Positions 23,924 through 32,735 of a stretch of 64,000 nt of DNA are shown piece after piece (the first letter of the stretch is position 1; each line of letters starts with the position of its first letter). The DNA comes from Spirosoma sordidisoli (lineage in GTDB: Bacteria; Bacteroidota; Bacteroidia; Cytophagales; Spirosomataceae), in assembly GCF_004138325.1 (NCBI RefSeq), contig NZ_SBLB01000004.1:248001-312000 (forward strand), read 5' to 3'. The position numbers and the translations under genes are program-made. Below the pieces are notes generated by a model, which made no database searches, had not been told where the DNA came from, and saw only the letters and a list, made by a program, of their open reading frames with translations.

Positions 23924-26701
23924 CTACCGACCGCTTTTGTCGAGGGCCGGTACCGCTTCAGTACGCATCAGCGACGCCAGCTGACCGGGCTCCAGCGCTA
24001 CCGAAGGCGCAAAGGCCGAAGAACTCATGTAGGTCAGTAAACTATGCCGCAGCTGCCGCGCTACCGGACGACTGGCCAAATCATGGCTGATATCGAAACT
24101 ACACACCATCAGTTGTCCGCCGGCTACATTGGCTTCGAACAGGCTGGCCAACTGCCGGTTGTTGGCAAAATTGTCAATCTGCCGGACGAGCGGTGTCAGC
24201 CGGTTGTCGGGCAATACCAGACTGGTCGATTTCGTGCATAGGTCCCACCACTGCCAGTCGGTATGAAAATCGGTCGGGAAAGCCCGGAAAGCGGGATGTT
24301 TCGGGTCGCAGAGGAGTCCCATGGTAGCCGCCTGATCGGGAAAATGAACCGGGCTCCAGAATACAGGTACGAACTTACCGGTAACGCCTTTAAGCGCGGT
24401 ATAGTCGGGGTTGAACAACACCTTACGGCCCGCCCGAAGTGCCTGTCCGGCTTCGGAAAGGGACTGCGTCACGAGTACATCGGCCGGTTCGGCAGGCAGC
24501 GTAGCCGGATAAACCCAGATCGACCAGCTATTGCGGTAAGGCGTACCCGGCAGCGACAGCGTCAGGGTAAGGCGACGGGCGGTTTTAACACCCGACAGGC
24601 GCACCTCAATCGGCCCCAGTTCGTGTCCGTTACCGACCGCTACGGTTTTGCGGGGCAGTCGCCCACCGGCCAGCTGCCTGCCCTCATCGTCCCGTAAAAT
24701 CCATTCGGGGGTTATGCCCACCAGCGGACCAGCGCCGAAGTTGGCCAGCTCGGCCGTAGCGCGGAAGGTCTCCTGATTGGTGTAAGTAGCCTTCGGGAAG
24801 CGCAGCAGCGGAACAACGGGCGAGCAGAACTGCCGGAAAGTCTCCGGCGTCAGAATTCCTTTACTCGCCCAGAAGGCGTCGAGTAGGCCGATATCGGCCG
24901 TTCCCTGCCCCGGAAAATCGTGCAGATCGAGGAGCTGAATGCCGCTGGCCTCCCGGGTGCGCAGAATCCGTTCCAGCTCTTCCTTGTAGAGGATGGCCGC
25001 CAGCCGGCCGCTCGCTTTCAGATACGCATCGGCCAGGGGAAGCAGTTGTTTGCGGGCCAGGTCATCGCGGATAGCCATGAGGTTGACCGGCGCCAGCACA
25101 CCCGTGTACTTATCTATTTCGGCCATGTTGGGGAACATGGCGTACTGGCCGACTTCATGCGTCACCAGCGGAACGGGCAGCCCTTTCAGCGAAGCCGAGT
25201 AATCGTCGGTAAAGGCCGGCGACTGAGAGTTAAAAATACCCTGGCCGCGTACCCAGCCCAGCCGGGTTTGCTGGGTTATGAAGTAGTCGTCGGCGGCTTC
25301 GGGCCAGCTGCCGTGCGGGGGCTGAAAGCTGTAGGTAGTGGTGGTGTATAACCGGCGCGCATCGTTTTGTTTAAGCTCATTCACGAGCTGGCTCAGAAAA
25401 TCGAAATTCCCTTCCAGCTCGTTTCCCATCGACCAGAAGCAGAACGACGGATGGTTACCGTACTCCCGGCTGATACGGGTGGCCTCGCTGCGGATGAACC
25501 GGTCAGCTTTGGGGTCCTGTCCCACCTGTAAGCTCCACATCGGCAACTCGACCTGCAGATAGAAACCCAGCGAGTCGGCCACGTCGAAAGCCGCTTCGGG
25601 CGGACACCACGAATGGAAACGCAGGTGGTTGAGGCCGTACTGCCGGGCCGTCATAAACACGGTCTGCCAGCCGGCGCGGTCGGTGGGCGGATGCCCTGTC
25701 AGCGGAAAGATGGCACATTCGAGCGTGCCACGCAGAAACAATCGGCGTCCGTTGATATGCAGCAGACTGTTTTCGGTCGATAGCTGCCGCAATCCAAACG
25801 AGGTCTGGTAGCGGCTCCGGCTTTTGCCATCGTCGGCCACAAAGACGGTTGTCAGCTGGTACACATTGGGCGAGAACTCATCCCAAGGCCGGGCCGCCGG
25901 GCCAAGATCATAGGTAAACGTCAGGTGGTGCCGACCGGTGTCCAGCCGCACCACTTGCTCCGATACGGGTAGGTCCGTACCATTCAGCCGCGCTACCAGC
26001 TGCATTTTTCCCGATACGGGCTGTCCGCTGCCGTTGTGCAACTGAACCTGCGCTTTTACCTGTCTGGCGGCCAGACTGGGATCGGCACGGACATGGCTGA
26101 TCCAAACCGGGTCGTGGGCAGTCAGCGTCAGCGAACCGATAGCACCGTTCCAGATGGTCTGGGTACCGTCGGTATAGGCATGGGCCAGATTTTGGTAGCT
26201 GATGTCGTACTGGCGGGTGTTGTTGATGCGGATGAGCAGGGTATGCTGGCCGGGGCTGAGCCATCGGGTCAGGTCGTACCGGTGGGGCGTTGTCAGGCTT
26301 TCCTCCTGTCCGCTGGCTTCGTGCCCGTCGACAAAGACCCGGCTTTGCCAGAGTACCCGCTCCAGCGACAGGATGATCTGCCGACCCTGCCAGCCAGCCG
26401 GAATGGTAACGATGCACCGGTACCAGGCCGTTCCTACGTACCGATGGCGCCGGGCCAGCTGATACAGCGACTCCCGGTTCAGCGCCGGTTTGAGGGTCAG
26501 CGAGTCGCCCAGCCGGGCTTCGTCGGTGGTGCCGGGCAGCTGCATCCTGTGCGGAAATGACCGGTTCTGCCATCGGTGAACGCCCGCGTCGTCGCCCTTG
26601 TCGAAGGCTACTTCCCAGGTACCCGCCAGCGACAGTTTATCCTGAGCCAATCCGGGTACGCCAGCCAGAGCAGCCAGTACCAGCAGACCTATTTTTTTCA
26701 T
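23924..26701 (-). CDS. Glycoside hydrolase family 2, exported (beta-galactosidase/glucuronidase-like)
   Basis: The ATG giving MKKIGLLVLAALAGVPGLAQ was chosen since it supplies a signal peptide (925 residues). The order is a jelly-roll sugar-binding domain at about 30-200 (SLAGTWEVAFDKG, WYRCIVTIPAGWQGR), an immunoglobulin-like domain, then the TIM barrel. The barrel carries YGNHPSFCFWSMGNELEGN with the acid/base Glu near 429 and LVTHEVGQYAMF with the probable nucleophile Glu near 514. A long C-terminal region of Ig-like and beta-sandwich type follows. The active-site layout is standard for GH2, but the family covers many beta-linked sugars. It is downstream of a sugar-porter gene, so the products may feed that transporter. 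Confidence 0.88.
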   Translation of the reverse strand: MKKIGLLVLAALAGVPGLAQDKLSLAGTWEVAFDKGDDAGVHRWQNRSFPHRMQLPGTTDEARLGDSLTLKPALNRESLYQLARRHRYVGTAWYRCIVTIPAGWQGRQIILSLERVLWQSRVFVDGHEASGQEESLTTPHRYDLTRWLSPGQHTLLIRINNTRQYDISYQNLAHAYTDGTQTIWNGAIGSLTLTAHDPVWISHVRADPSLAARQVKAQVQLHNGSGQPVSGKMQLVARLNGTDLPVSEQVVRLDTGRHHLTFTYDLGPAARPWDEFSPNVYQLTTVFVADDGKSRSRYQTSFGLRQLSTENSLLHINGRRLFLRGTLECAIFPLTGHPPTDRAGWQTVFMTARQYGLNHLRFHSWCPPEAAFDVADSLGFYLQVELPMWSLQVGQDPKADRFIRSEATRISREYGNHPSFCFWSMGNELEGNFDFLSQLVNELKQNDARRLYTTTTYSFQPPHGSWPEAADDYFITQQTRLGWVRGQGIFNSQSPAFTDDYSASLKGLPVPLVTHEVGQYAMFPNMAEIDKYTGVLAPVNLMAIRDDLARKQLLPLADAYLKASGRLAAILYKEELERILRTREASGIQLLDLHDFPGQGTADIGLLDAFWASKGILTPETFRQFCSPVVPLLRFPKATYTNQETFRATAELANFGAGPLVGITPEWILRDDEGRQLAGGRLPRKTVAVGNGHELGPIEVRLSGVKTARRLTLTLSLPGTPYRNSWSIWVYPATLPAEPADVLVTQSLSEAGQALRAGRKVLFNPDYTALKGVTGKFVPVFWSPVHFPDQAATMGLLCDPKHPAFRAFPTDFHTDWQWWDLCTKSTSLVLPDNRLTPLVRQIDNFANNRQLASLFEANVAGGQLMVCSFDISHDLASRPVARQLRHSLLTYMSSSAFAPSVALEPGQLASLMRTEAVPALDKSGR

Positions 26702-26823
26702 AACAAGCAAAGTGATTAGTAGTCGATTAAGCCACGCCCGGCGCTTCCTGAGGGGTCGTGACGGTTGGCCCGTAGCGCGTGACCGAACGGACAAAACAGC
26801 GGAGACTGAGCGCCGAACCGGAG

Positions 26824-28176
26824 TCAGTGGGGCCGAAAAACGTCTTCCATCTCTTCCAGCGTTTTGCCCTTGGTTTCGCGGACATTACGGAGCACGAACA
26901 CGAAGCCGACCAGGCAGATAGCCGCATAGAGCCAGAACGGGCCGTACGTACCCAGCGTCTCGGCCAGAATGGGAAAGGTAAATACCAGTACGAAATAGGA
27001 ACCCCAGAGAGCCAGAATGGCTACCGACGAGGCCAGCCCCCGAACCCGGTTCGGAAATATCTCGGAAATCAGCACCCAGGTTACAGGAGCCAGCGATGTG
27101 GCGTAAGTGGCAATAGCCAGCAGCACAAACACCGACAGCAGCCCCGCCGTTGCGCCGTTCTGCAGCAGCATCGCAATGACGACGTACAGCACCGTTAGCC
27201 CGATAGCGCCGGTCAGCATCAGCGGCTTGCGCCCCAGTCGGTCAACCTGCCACATGGCTACGACCGTAAAAACCAGGTTTACCAGCCCGATCGCTACCGT
27301 CTCGAACAACTGCCGGTCCAGGTTGGCGCCTACGGTTTCGAAGATGGTGGATGTATAGTTGAATACCACGTTGATGCCGCACAGCTGCTGAAAAATAGCC
27401 AGCCCGATTCCAACCCCCACCGCCGACCGGATACCGGGTTCGAACAGGGTCGACAGGGATATGTTGCCCTGCCCTACCGAAGCGCTGTTGACATCGGCCA
27501 CCGTTTTATCGGCGAAGGCCGGGCCGCCGATGCGCTGGAGGATAGCCGTACCCCGCGCGGTATGCCCGTTCTGTAGTAGCCAGCGGGGACTCTCGGGCAG
27601 CCAGATTACCCCCACCAGAAACGCCACCGAAGGAACAGCCCCCAGGCCAAACATCCAGCGCCAGGCATCGGGCCCGTTATCGGCCAGGCCGTAGTTGACC
27701 AGGTTGGTGATCAGGATCCCAATCACAATCGTCAGCTGGTTGATGGCTACGTTTCGCCCCCGAATTTCGGCGGGCGACACCTCGGCTATGTAGAGCGGAC
27801 TGAGCATGGATGCCATCCCAACACCGATACCAGCTACAAACCGGGCCAGCATAAAGATAGATAAACTGCTGGAAAGCGCCATCCAGACCGACGAGGCCGC
27901 AAAGATCCCCGCGGCTACCATCAGGGCAGGGCGCCGACCATACTGATCGGCCAGTTTTCCGGCCACGACGCAGCCAACCATACAGCCTAGCGCCAGCGAG
28001 CCGGTCATGAACCCTTCCCACCAGGCATTTAGCCCAAAAACGCCCCTCAGCAGCGGTAGAGCCCCCGAAATGACGGCGAAATCGAACCCAAACAGGTAGC
28101 CTCCCAGGGCCGAAATAAACGAGATGCCCAGTGAATAATGCGTGTTGGCAGGAGAGGTTGACAGGGTTGAATTCAT
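26824..28176 (-). CDS. MFS sugar porter (XylE/GalP type)
   Basis: 450 residues with 12 predicted helices. Sugar-porter signatures are present: GYLFGFDFAVISGALP in helix 1, KLADQYGRRPALM between helices 2 and 3, PESPRWLLQNG at the end of the first half, QQLCGINVVFNYTSTIFE in helix 7, and VDRLGRKPLML in the second half. The C-terminus has the ETKGKTLEEME motif. It would import a monosaccharide, usually with protons, across the inner membrane. The central cytoplasmic loop is shorter than in XylE. A promoter lies directly upstream, and an AraC-type regulator that probably senses the same sugar is encoded divergently. Confidence 0.95.
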   Translation of the reverse strand: MNSTLSTSPANTHYSLGISFISALGGYLFGFDFAVISGALPLLRGVFGLNAWWEGFMTGSLALGCMVGCVVAGKLADQYGRRPALMVAAGIFAASSVWMALSSSLSIFMLARFVAGIGVGMASMLSPLYIAEVSPAEIRGRNVAINQLTIVIGILITNLVNYGLADNGPDAWRWMFGLGAVPSVAFLVGVIWLPESPRWLLQNGHTARGTAILQRIGGPAFADKTVADVNSASVGQGNISLSTLFEPGIRSAVGVGIGLAIFQQLCGINVVFNYTSTIFETVGANLDRQLFETVAIGLVNLVFTVVAMWQVDRLGRKPLMLTGAIGLTVLYVVIAMLLQNGATAGLLSVFVLLAIATYATSLAPVTWVLISEIFPNRVRGLASSVAILALWGSYFVLVFTFPILAETLGTYGPFWLYAAICLVGFVFVLRNVRETKGKTLEEMEDVFRPH

Positions 28177-28198
28177 ACACTATTCGGTTATAAAGTAG

Positions 28199-28231
28199 CA
28201 AAAATACCAGTTCATATTGTACTTTTACATA
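28199..28231 (-). promoter_or_regulatory. Promoter of the MFS gene (TATG-N21-TATTTTTG)
   Basis: On the minus strand an exact -7 box TATTTTTG (28199-28206) lies 21 nt after TATG, 3 of 4 matches to TTTG. The start codon is 22 nt beyond the -7 box. The element occupies the gap shared with the divergent AraC gene, so the AraC protein could act here. Confidence 0.55.
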
Positions 28232-28278
28232 GTCATTCTTACTAAATAGATGGACGAAATTACTGTACGCATTCGATC

Positions 28279-29154
28279 ATGATCAAAAAACAGGAAGGTT
28301 TCACCGGCCAGCGCAGCGCCAGTTTACCCGTTGATGTATTGACCCAGATGGCGACTCATCCGCTCTGCGAATCGTTGTACATCACCGATATAGGCTACTA
28401 CCCGAAGGCTGCGTTTCACGACCGCGAACGGCGCAGCGGCTGCCCGCAGCATATCCTGATCTACTGCGTACAGGGCGAAGGCTGGTGCCGGACTGGCGCC
28501 AGTAAATACGCCATCACCGCTAATCAATTCTGTATTCTACCGGCCCATGTCTCCCACGCCTACGGAGCCGATCAGCTTAACCCCTGGACCATTTACTGGA
28601 TACATTTTACCGGCACCCGATCGGCCCATTTCCTGACCTTCCTGCAGCAGGAGCCGGGGCCGGTTACCGTACTGGCCCGCGATGAGCGGTTTTCACTGTT
28701 CGACGACATCATCGCCCACGTAGAAATGTCATTCAATGAAGACAGTCTGGTCTATGCCAACAATAGCCTCGCCCATTTTCTGTCCACCTTCAAAACCTCG
28801 GTCTACAACCCCGACCGGGACGCGTCGGCCAGCCAGGACCCCGTTAGCCGGACCATTGCCTACATGAAGCAGCACCTGAGCCAGAGTCTCACCCTCGATG
28901 AACTGGCCGGGGTGGCCAATATGTCGGCTTCGCACTACTCGGCCCTGTTTCGGCAGAAAGTCCAGAGCGCGCCCATTAATTTCTTTACCTACCTCAAAAT
29001 GCAGAAAGCCTGTCAGCTGCTGAAGTACAGCCACCTCCGGATCAAAGAAGTGGCCTACCAGGTTGGCTACAGCGACCCCTACCACTTCAGCCGGGTGTTT
29101 ACGGGGGTGATGGGCATCCCACCCCGCGACTTTCGCCGAAAAGAAACGACCTAA
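28279..29154 (+). CDS. AraC-family transcriptional regulator
   Basis: 291 residues. The N-terminal half is a cupin of the AraC arabinose-binding/dimerisation type (HILIYCVQGEGWCRTGASKY, NQFCILPAHVSHAYGAD, WTIYWIHFTG), ending near 165. Two helix-turn-helix units follow: LTLDELAGVANMSASHYSAL and IKEVAYQVGYSDPYHFSRVF, with the family's closing GIPPRDFRR. The regulator probably binds a sugar and controls the divergent MFS porter and GH2 genes. It is distinct from the hybrid two-component regulator at the other end of the locus, so the cluster has two sensors. Confidence 0.94.
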   Translation: MIKKQEGFTGQRSASLPVDVLTQMATHPLCESLYITDIGYYPKAAFHDRERRSGCPQHILIYCVQGEGWCRTGASKYAITANQFCILPAHVSHAYGADQLNPWTIYWIHFTGTRSAHFLTFLQQEPGPVTVLARDERFSLFDDIIAHVEMSFNEDSLVYANNSLAHFLSTFKTSVYNPDRDASASQDPVSRTIAYMKQHLSQSLTLDELAGVANMSASHYSALFRQKVQSAPINFFTYLKMQKACQLLKYSHLRIKEVAYQVGYSDPYHFSRVFTGVMGIPPRDFRRKETT

Positions 29155-29270
29155 CGAAGTATGCCTGGCTCCCGTTCGGGTAAACACAAAACTGACAGCC
29201 ATGCCTGCTCCGATGGAAGCGATCGGCCGGCTGCCAGTCCACAATCAGCTAATATGGGCAACTAACGAAC

Positions 29271-32200
29271 TCACAAAATAGAGACAGCAGCCGGCTGGTT
29301 CACCCCTTTTCGGTGGAGGGCTGCCCCCTGATGGTTCCGGTCGAGCTGCAGCACCCGATCGAAGGCATCCAGGGCCTGCCGGGCGTAGGCACTCCCTAGC
29401 CCCAGATAGCCCAGTCCGATCAGGTAGTAGCAATGAATCCGGTTGCGCTCGTTCAGGTCGGCGTCAAACACCAGCAGGTCGGGCAGCGAAACGGCAAAAT
29501 AGTCGATCCGGATGGTGTCGTTGAGGTGAGCCTCACCAAACTGGATCAACCGCCGAAACAGCAGCTCGGCCCGCTCGGGCTGGTTCAGCGCCCGCCAGGC
29601 CAGGCCCTGATAAAAAATGGTGTCGGGCTGGGGGTCGTTGTAAAAAACGGCCTGCACCGGCTCGCTCAGCCCCTGGGTTGCCCGCTCAAAATACGACCGG
29701 GCCAGCTGTACATCGCGCAGGGCCTGATAGGCCTGTCCTTTCAGATAAAAAATATCGTTCTCCGGCACGCCATACAGTTTTCCTTCGCCCAGATTGGTCG
29801 GGTACGTTTCGGCGGCCGTCAGCAGGGCCAGCGCCTGTTCATAGTTACCGGCCTGCAGCGCCTGTTTGGCCAGCTCGATATGACAGATTAGGTACTGTCG
29901 AACAACTTTTCCTTCTCCGCCCTCCCACGGATGAAACTGACGACTGGCGAGCAGGGTCCGGGCTTTTTCGTGCTGCCCCAGCTGGTTACACAGAGTGATC
30001 CGCTCCAGATACAGGTCGTCGCGTTGTTCTGTCAGGGGCAGATACTGTTCCAGCAACGCCAGCCGCCGGGTATGCGGCACCTGCTGCTTTCGGTAAAGCT
30101 GATCCAGCTCCATCAGCACCCGCGCGTCGGCAGGGTCGAGGGCAAATGCTTTTTCCAGCGCCTGAAGCGCCTTCTCCGGATTCTGCCGTTTGTTATAATA
30201 AGCCAGCGACAGGTTTCGGAAAACCGTGGGGAAGGCCGGATTCAGCGTTGCGGCCTGCTCCCAGTGGGCAATGGCGTTGTTGTACTGCCGGTTGGCATAC
30301 CAGAAGTTTCCGAGGTAGTAGTGGGCAAAGGCATCGGTCGGCTGCTGCTCAAGGGCCCACGTAAGCACCACAAGCTCTTCGAGCCGGTTCGGGAAAACAA
30401 AGTCCGGACTCGCCTGGGCGCCCTGCTGCAGCCAGTCGGCTACGGCATCGGTCTGCCCCTGCTGCGCCCGGCAATAGGCCAGAAAGTAATAGACCAGCGC
30501 GTAGGTGGGGCGGTCGGCCCGAACGGTTTCCATCAGCAACCCAACGGCTTCGTCATACAGCCCGGCGCGCATGTAGTCGATGGCGTATTCCAGGTAATTG
30601 TGTACGTACTGCCGCATCCGTATGTTCAGATTGGCCATGTCCGTTTGCCCGAGCAGCACCTGTTCATAGCCGCACCCGAAGTTGAACCCATCCAGCAAGA
30701 GGGCGTCGGCATTGGCCTGGCGGGCATCGGCCAGCCGGTTCAGTTTCCGGAGCAGAGCCGCCTTCAGATGCCTCGCCTGGTGACCGTGACCGTTGCGAAT
30801 CAGCGACTTATCGACCAGCTCGAGCGCCTGGCGGTACTGCTTCCGGCGGGTAGCTATGCGAGCCAGCTCGAGGTAGCTGGTGTCCTGCCAGGCGCCGTTC
30901 CAGGTGGCCTTGAAAAAAGCGTCGTAAGCTTCGTCGGGCCGGTTCAGCATGAGCAGACAAAGGCCCAGGTTGTAGTAGGGCTCACCCTCGTACGGGTTGG
31001 GGTTACGCTGCGTCAGGGTCTGTACCGCCCGGCGGAAGTACGGCTCGGCCTGCGCAAACTGCCCGCGTTTGTAATTCCAGAGCCCCATAGCGTTGTTGCA
31101 GCGGACGTCGGCGGGGTCCCGGCGCAGCGCTTCTTCGTAATAATCGGTGGCTGCGTAGGTGGCATGCCGGTACTGCTCGATGTGCAGGCCGGTCAGGTAC
31201 AGCTGTTCATTGCTGTCGATCTCCTGCGGATCGAGGGCGGCTTCGGCGGGTTTGGGAATCTCGTTCTCGACGGGCGCGTCGGGCTGGTACGCAACCAGTT
31301 CGGTGCCGTCGGCGGTTTCCAGACTCAGCCGGAGGGTTTCCGGCTGGTCGACAGACAGGGCCAGTGTATGCAGGAAAGGCCGCTCCGGCGAAATGGTTAG
31401 GGTCTGCTCAAAAACCGGCGCTCCGTCCTTCGTCAGCCGGATAACAGCGTCGGGATACCGGGCCGTCGCGTAGGCTTTCAGGTGCACGTGGCCCGCTTCG
31501 ATCTCGAGGTTGATAGCCGCTTCCCGGGTAGCGTTTTTGACGAGACCGATTTCACTGTAGGGCATGAAATACTGCGTAAACCGCCGTTCTTCGTTCGGCA
31601 TGATCCACGAGAAATCGGGCTGGTTATCGGTATACACGCCGGTCATCAGCTCGATGTACGGGCCATCGGTATCGGTCAGGTTACGATCCCAGGCGTAGCC
31701 GAACTCGCCGTTACCCCAGGTCCACTGCTTTTTGCCCGGCGATACGTGATGGTCGGCCACGTGGAGCAGGCCACCCCGGCTGTCGTGCTCGTAGCCACCC
31801 ATGAAGTTGTATTTCGAGGCAATAGCCATGTACGACGTCGGTACGGGAATAGTCGCATAGCGGGAGATATCGGTCCCGGGCGCATAATCGACCTTGTAGT
31901 AGGTCCCTTTGGCAATGGGGAAAGCCGACACGTCGCGTTTGCCATGATCGAAAACCGCGTACACATCGGGCGGAAACACCGACTGATAATGCTCGTTGAC
32001 CCGTACGGCCGGATTGGCCCACCACAAAAAGGTCTGCGGCACCGGGGTTCGGTTGTACAGCACCCCGCGAATTTCGAGGTATGCCTGATCGGGATACAGG
32101 GTGAACCCGGCCATCCCTTTGGTTCGGAACATACGCTCCACTTCACTCACCCAAACCGTTTTGGCGCCGTCGGGCTGCTCTTCTATGCTGAAGTCGACCG

Positions 32201-32609
32201 GCTCAAAGGTACTGGGCCGGTGGTGCTGCGGCCAGTTGAACTCGATACCTCCCGAAATCCAGGGGCCGGTCAGCCCCACCAGCGCGGGTTTTATGACGCT
32301 GTTATAATAGACAAAATGACGTTGTTTAACCTTATCATACGCCATTTGAATCCGTCCGCCCAGCTCGGGCAGGATCATGATCTTGAGGTACGCATTTTCC
32401 AGATAAACCGCCTGATAGGTTTTGTCGACCCGGGTATCGGCAATGGTTTCGATCACGGCATGTGGGTAAACAATGCCACTGCTGCCCTGATACACCCGTT
32501 TTTCCAGAAACATGGGGTTTTTCTCAGGCGCCCCTACTTCATACGTGGGAATGGATACCGGCTCCTCCCAGGCCCTTACTGCCTGACCATCCGTAGTCAT
32601 ACTTGCCAT
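29271..32609 (-). CDS. DUF5107 domain protein with TPR array
   Basis: 1112 residues from the ATG giving MASMTTDGQAVRAWEEP. The first 370 residues match the DUF5107 domain, a mutarotase-like beta-supersandwich by its motifs (LKIMILPELGGRIQMAYDK, GPWISGGIEFNWPQHHR, RVNEHYQSVFPPDVYAVFDH). A short beta region leads into a long run of tetratricopeptide-type helix pairs (for example DVRCNNAMGLWNYKRGQFAQ, EPYYNLGLCLLMLNRPDEAY, DAFAHYYLGNFWYANRQYNN). No signal peptide is visible, so it may be cytoplasmic. Proteins of this type recur in Bacteroidota sugar clusters. The fold suggests carbohydrate binding or catalysis, which is an inference. It ends the susCD-GH30-CRTAC1 run on the same strand. Confidence 0.85.
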   Translation of the reverse strand: MASMTTDGQAVRAWEEPVSIPTYEVGAPEKNPMFLEKRVYQGSSGIVYPHAVIETIADTRVDKTYQAVYLENAYLKIMILPELGGRIQMAYDKVKQRHFVYYNSVIKPALVGLTGPWISGGIEFNWPQHHRPSTFEPVDFSIEEQPDGAKTVWVSEVERMFRTKGMAGFTLYPDQAYLEIRGVLYNRTPVPQTFLWWANPAVRVNEHYQSVFPPDVYAVFDHGKRDVSAFPIAKGTYYKVDYAPGTDISRYATIPVPTSYMAIASKYNFMGGYEHDSRGGLLHVADHHVSPGKKQWTWGNGEFGYAWDRNLTDTDGPYIELMTGVYTDNQPDFSWIMPNEERRFTQYFMPYSEIGLVKNATREAAINLEIEAGHVHLKAYATARYPDAVIRLTKDGAPVFEQTLTISPERPFLHTLALSVDQPETLRLSLETADGTELVAYQPDAPVENEIPKPAEAALDPQEIDSNEQLYLTGLHIEQYRHATYAATDYYEEALRRDPADVRCNNAMGLWNYKRGQFAQAEPYFRRAVQTLTQRNPNPYEGEPYYNLGLCLLMLNRPDEAYDAFFKATWNGAWQDTSYLELARIATRRKQYRQALELVDKSLIRNGHGHQARHLKAALLRKLNRLADARQANADALLLDGFNFGCGYEQVLLGQTDMANLNIRMRQYVHNYLEYAIDYMRAGLYDEAVGLLMETVRADRPTYALVYYFLAYCRAQQGQTDAVADWLQQGAQASPDFVFPNRLEELVVLTWALEQQPTDAFAHYYLGNFWYANRQYNNAIAHWEQAATLNPAFPTVFRNLSLAYYNKRQNPEKALQALEKAFALDPADARVLMELDQLYRKQQVPHTRRLALLEQYLPLTEQRDDLYLERITLCNQLGQHEKARTLLASRQFHPWEGGEGKVVRQYLICHIELAKQALQAGNYEQALALLTAAETYPTNLGEGKLYGVPENDIFYLKGQAYQALRDVQLARSYFERATQGLSEPVQAVFYNDPQPDTIFYQGLAWRALNQPERAELLFRRLIQFGEAHLNDTIRIDYFAVSLPDLLVFDADLNERNRIHCYYLIGLGYLGLGSAYARQALDAFDRVLQLDRNHQGAALHRKGVNQPAAVSIL

Positions 32610-32735
32610 TTTTTCAGGTACTGAATGAAGGTCAAAATTCAGCAATCGTGGCTGGCTACAAAATGGATAAATCAAAAGAAAGATGGAGAATGTTACGATT
32701 TTACTAACCGCAGCCGGGCCGACCTGCCGCTCCCC

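Noticed and set aside
29931..31400. Plus-strand open frame of 489 codons
   Set aside because: Antisense to the TPR part of the DUF5107 protein; no recognisable features.
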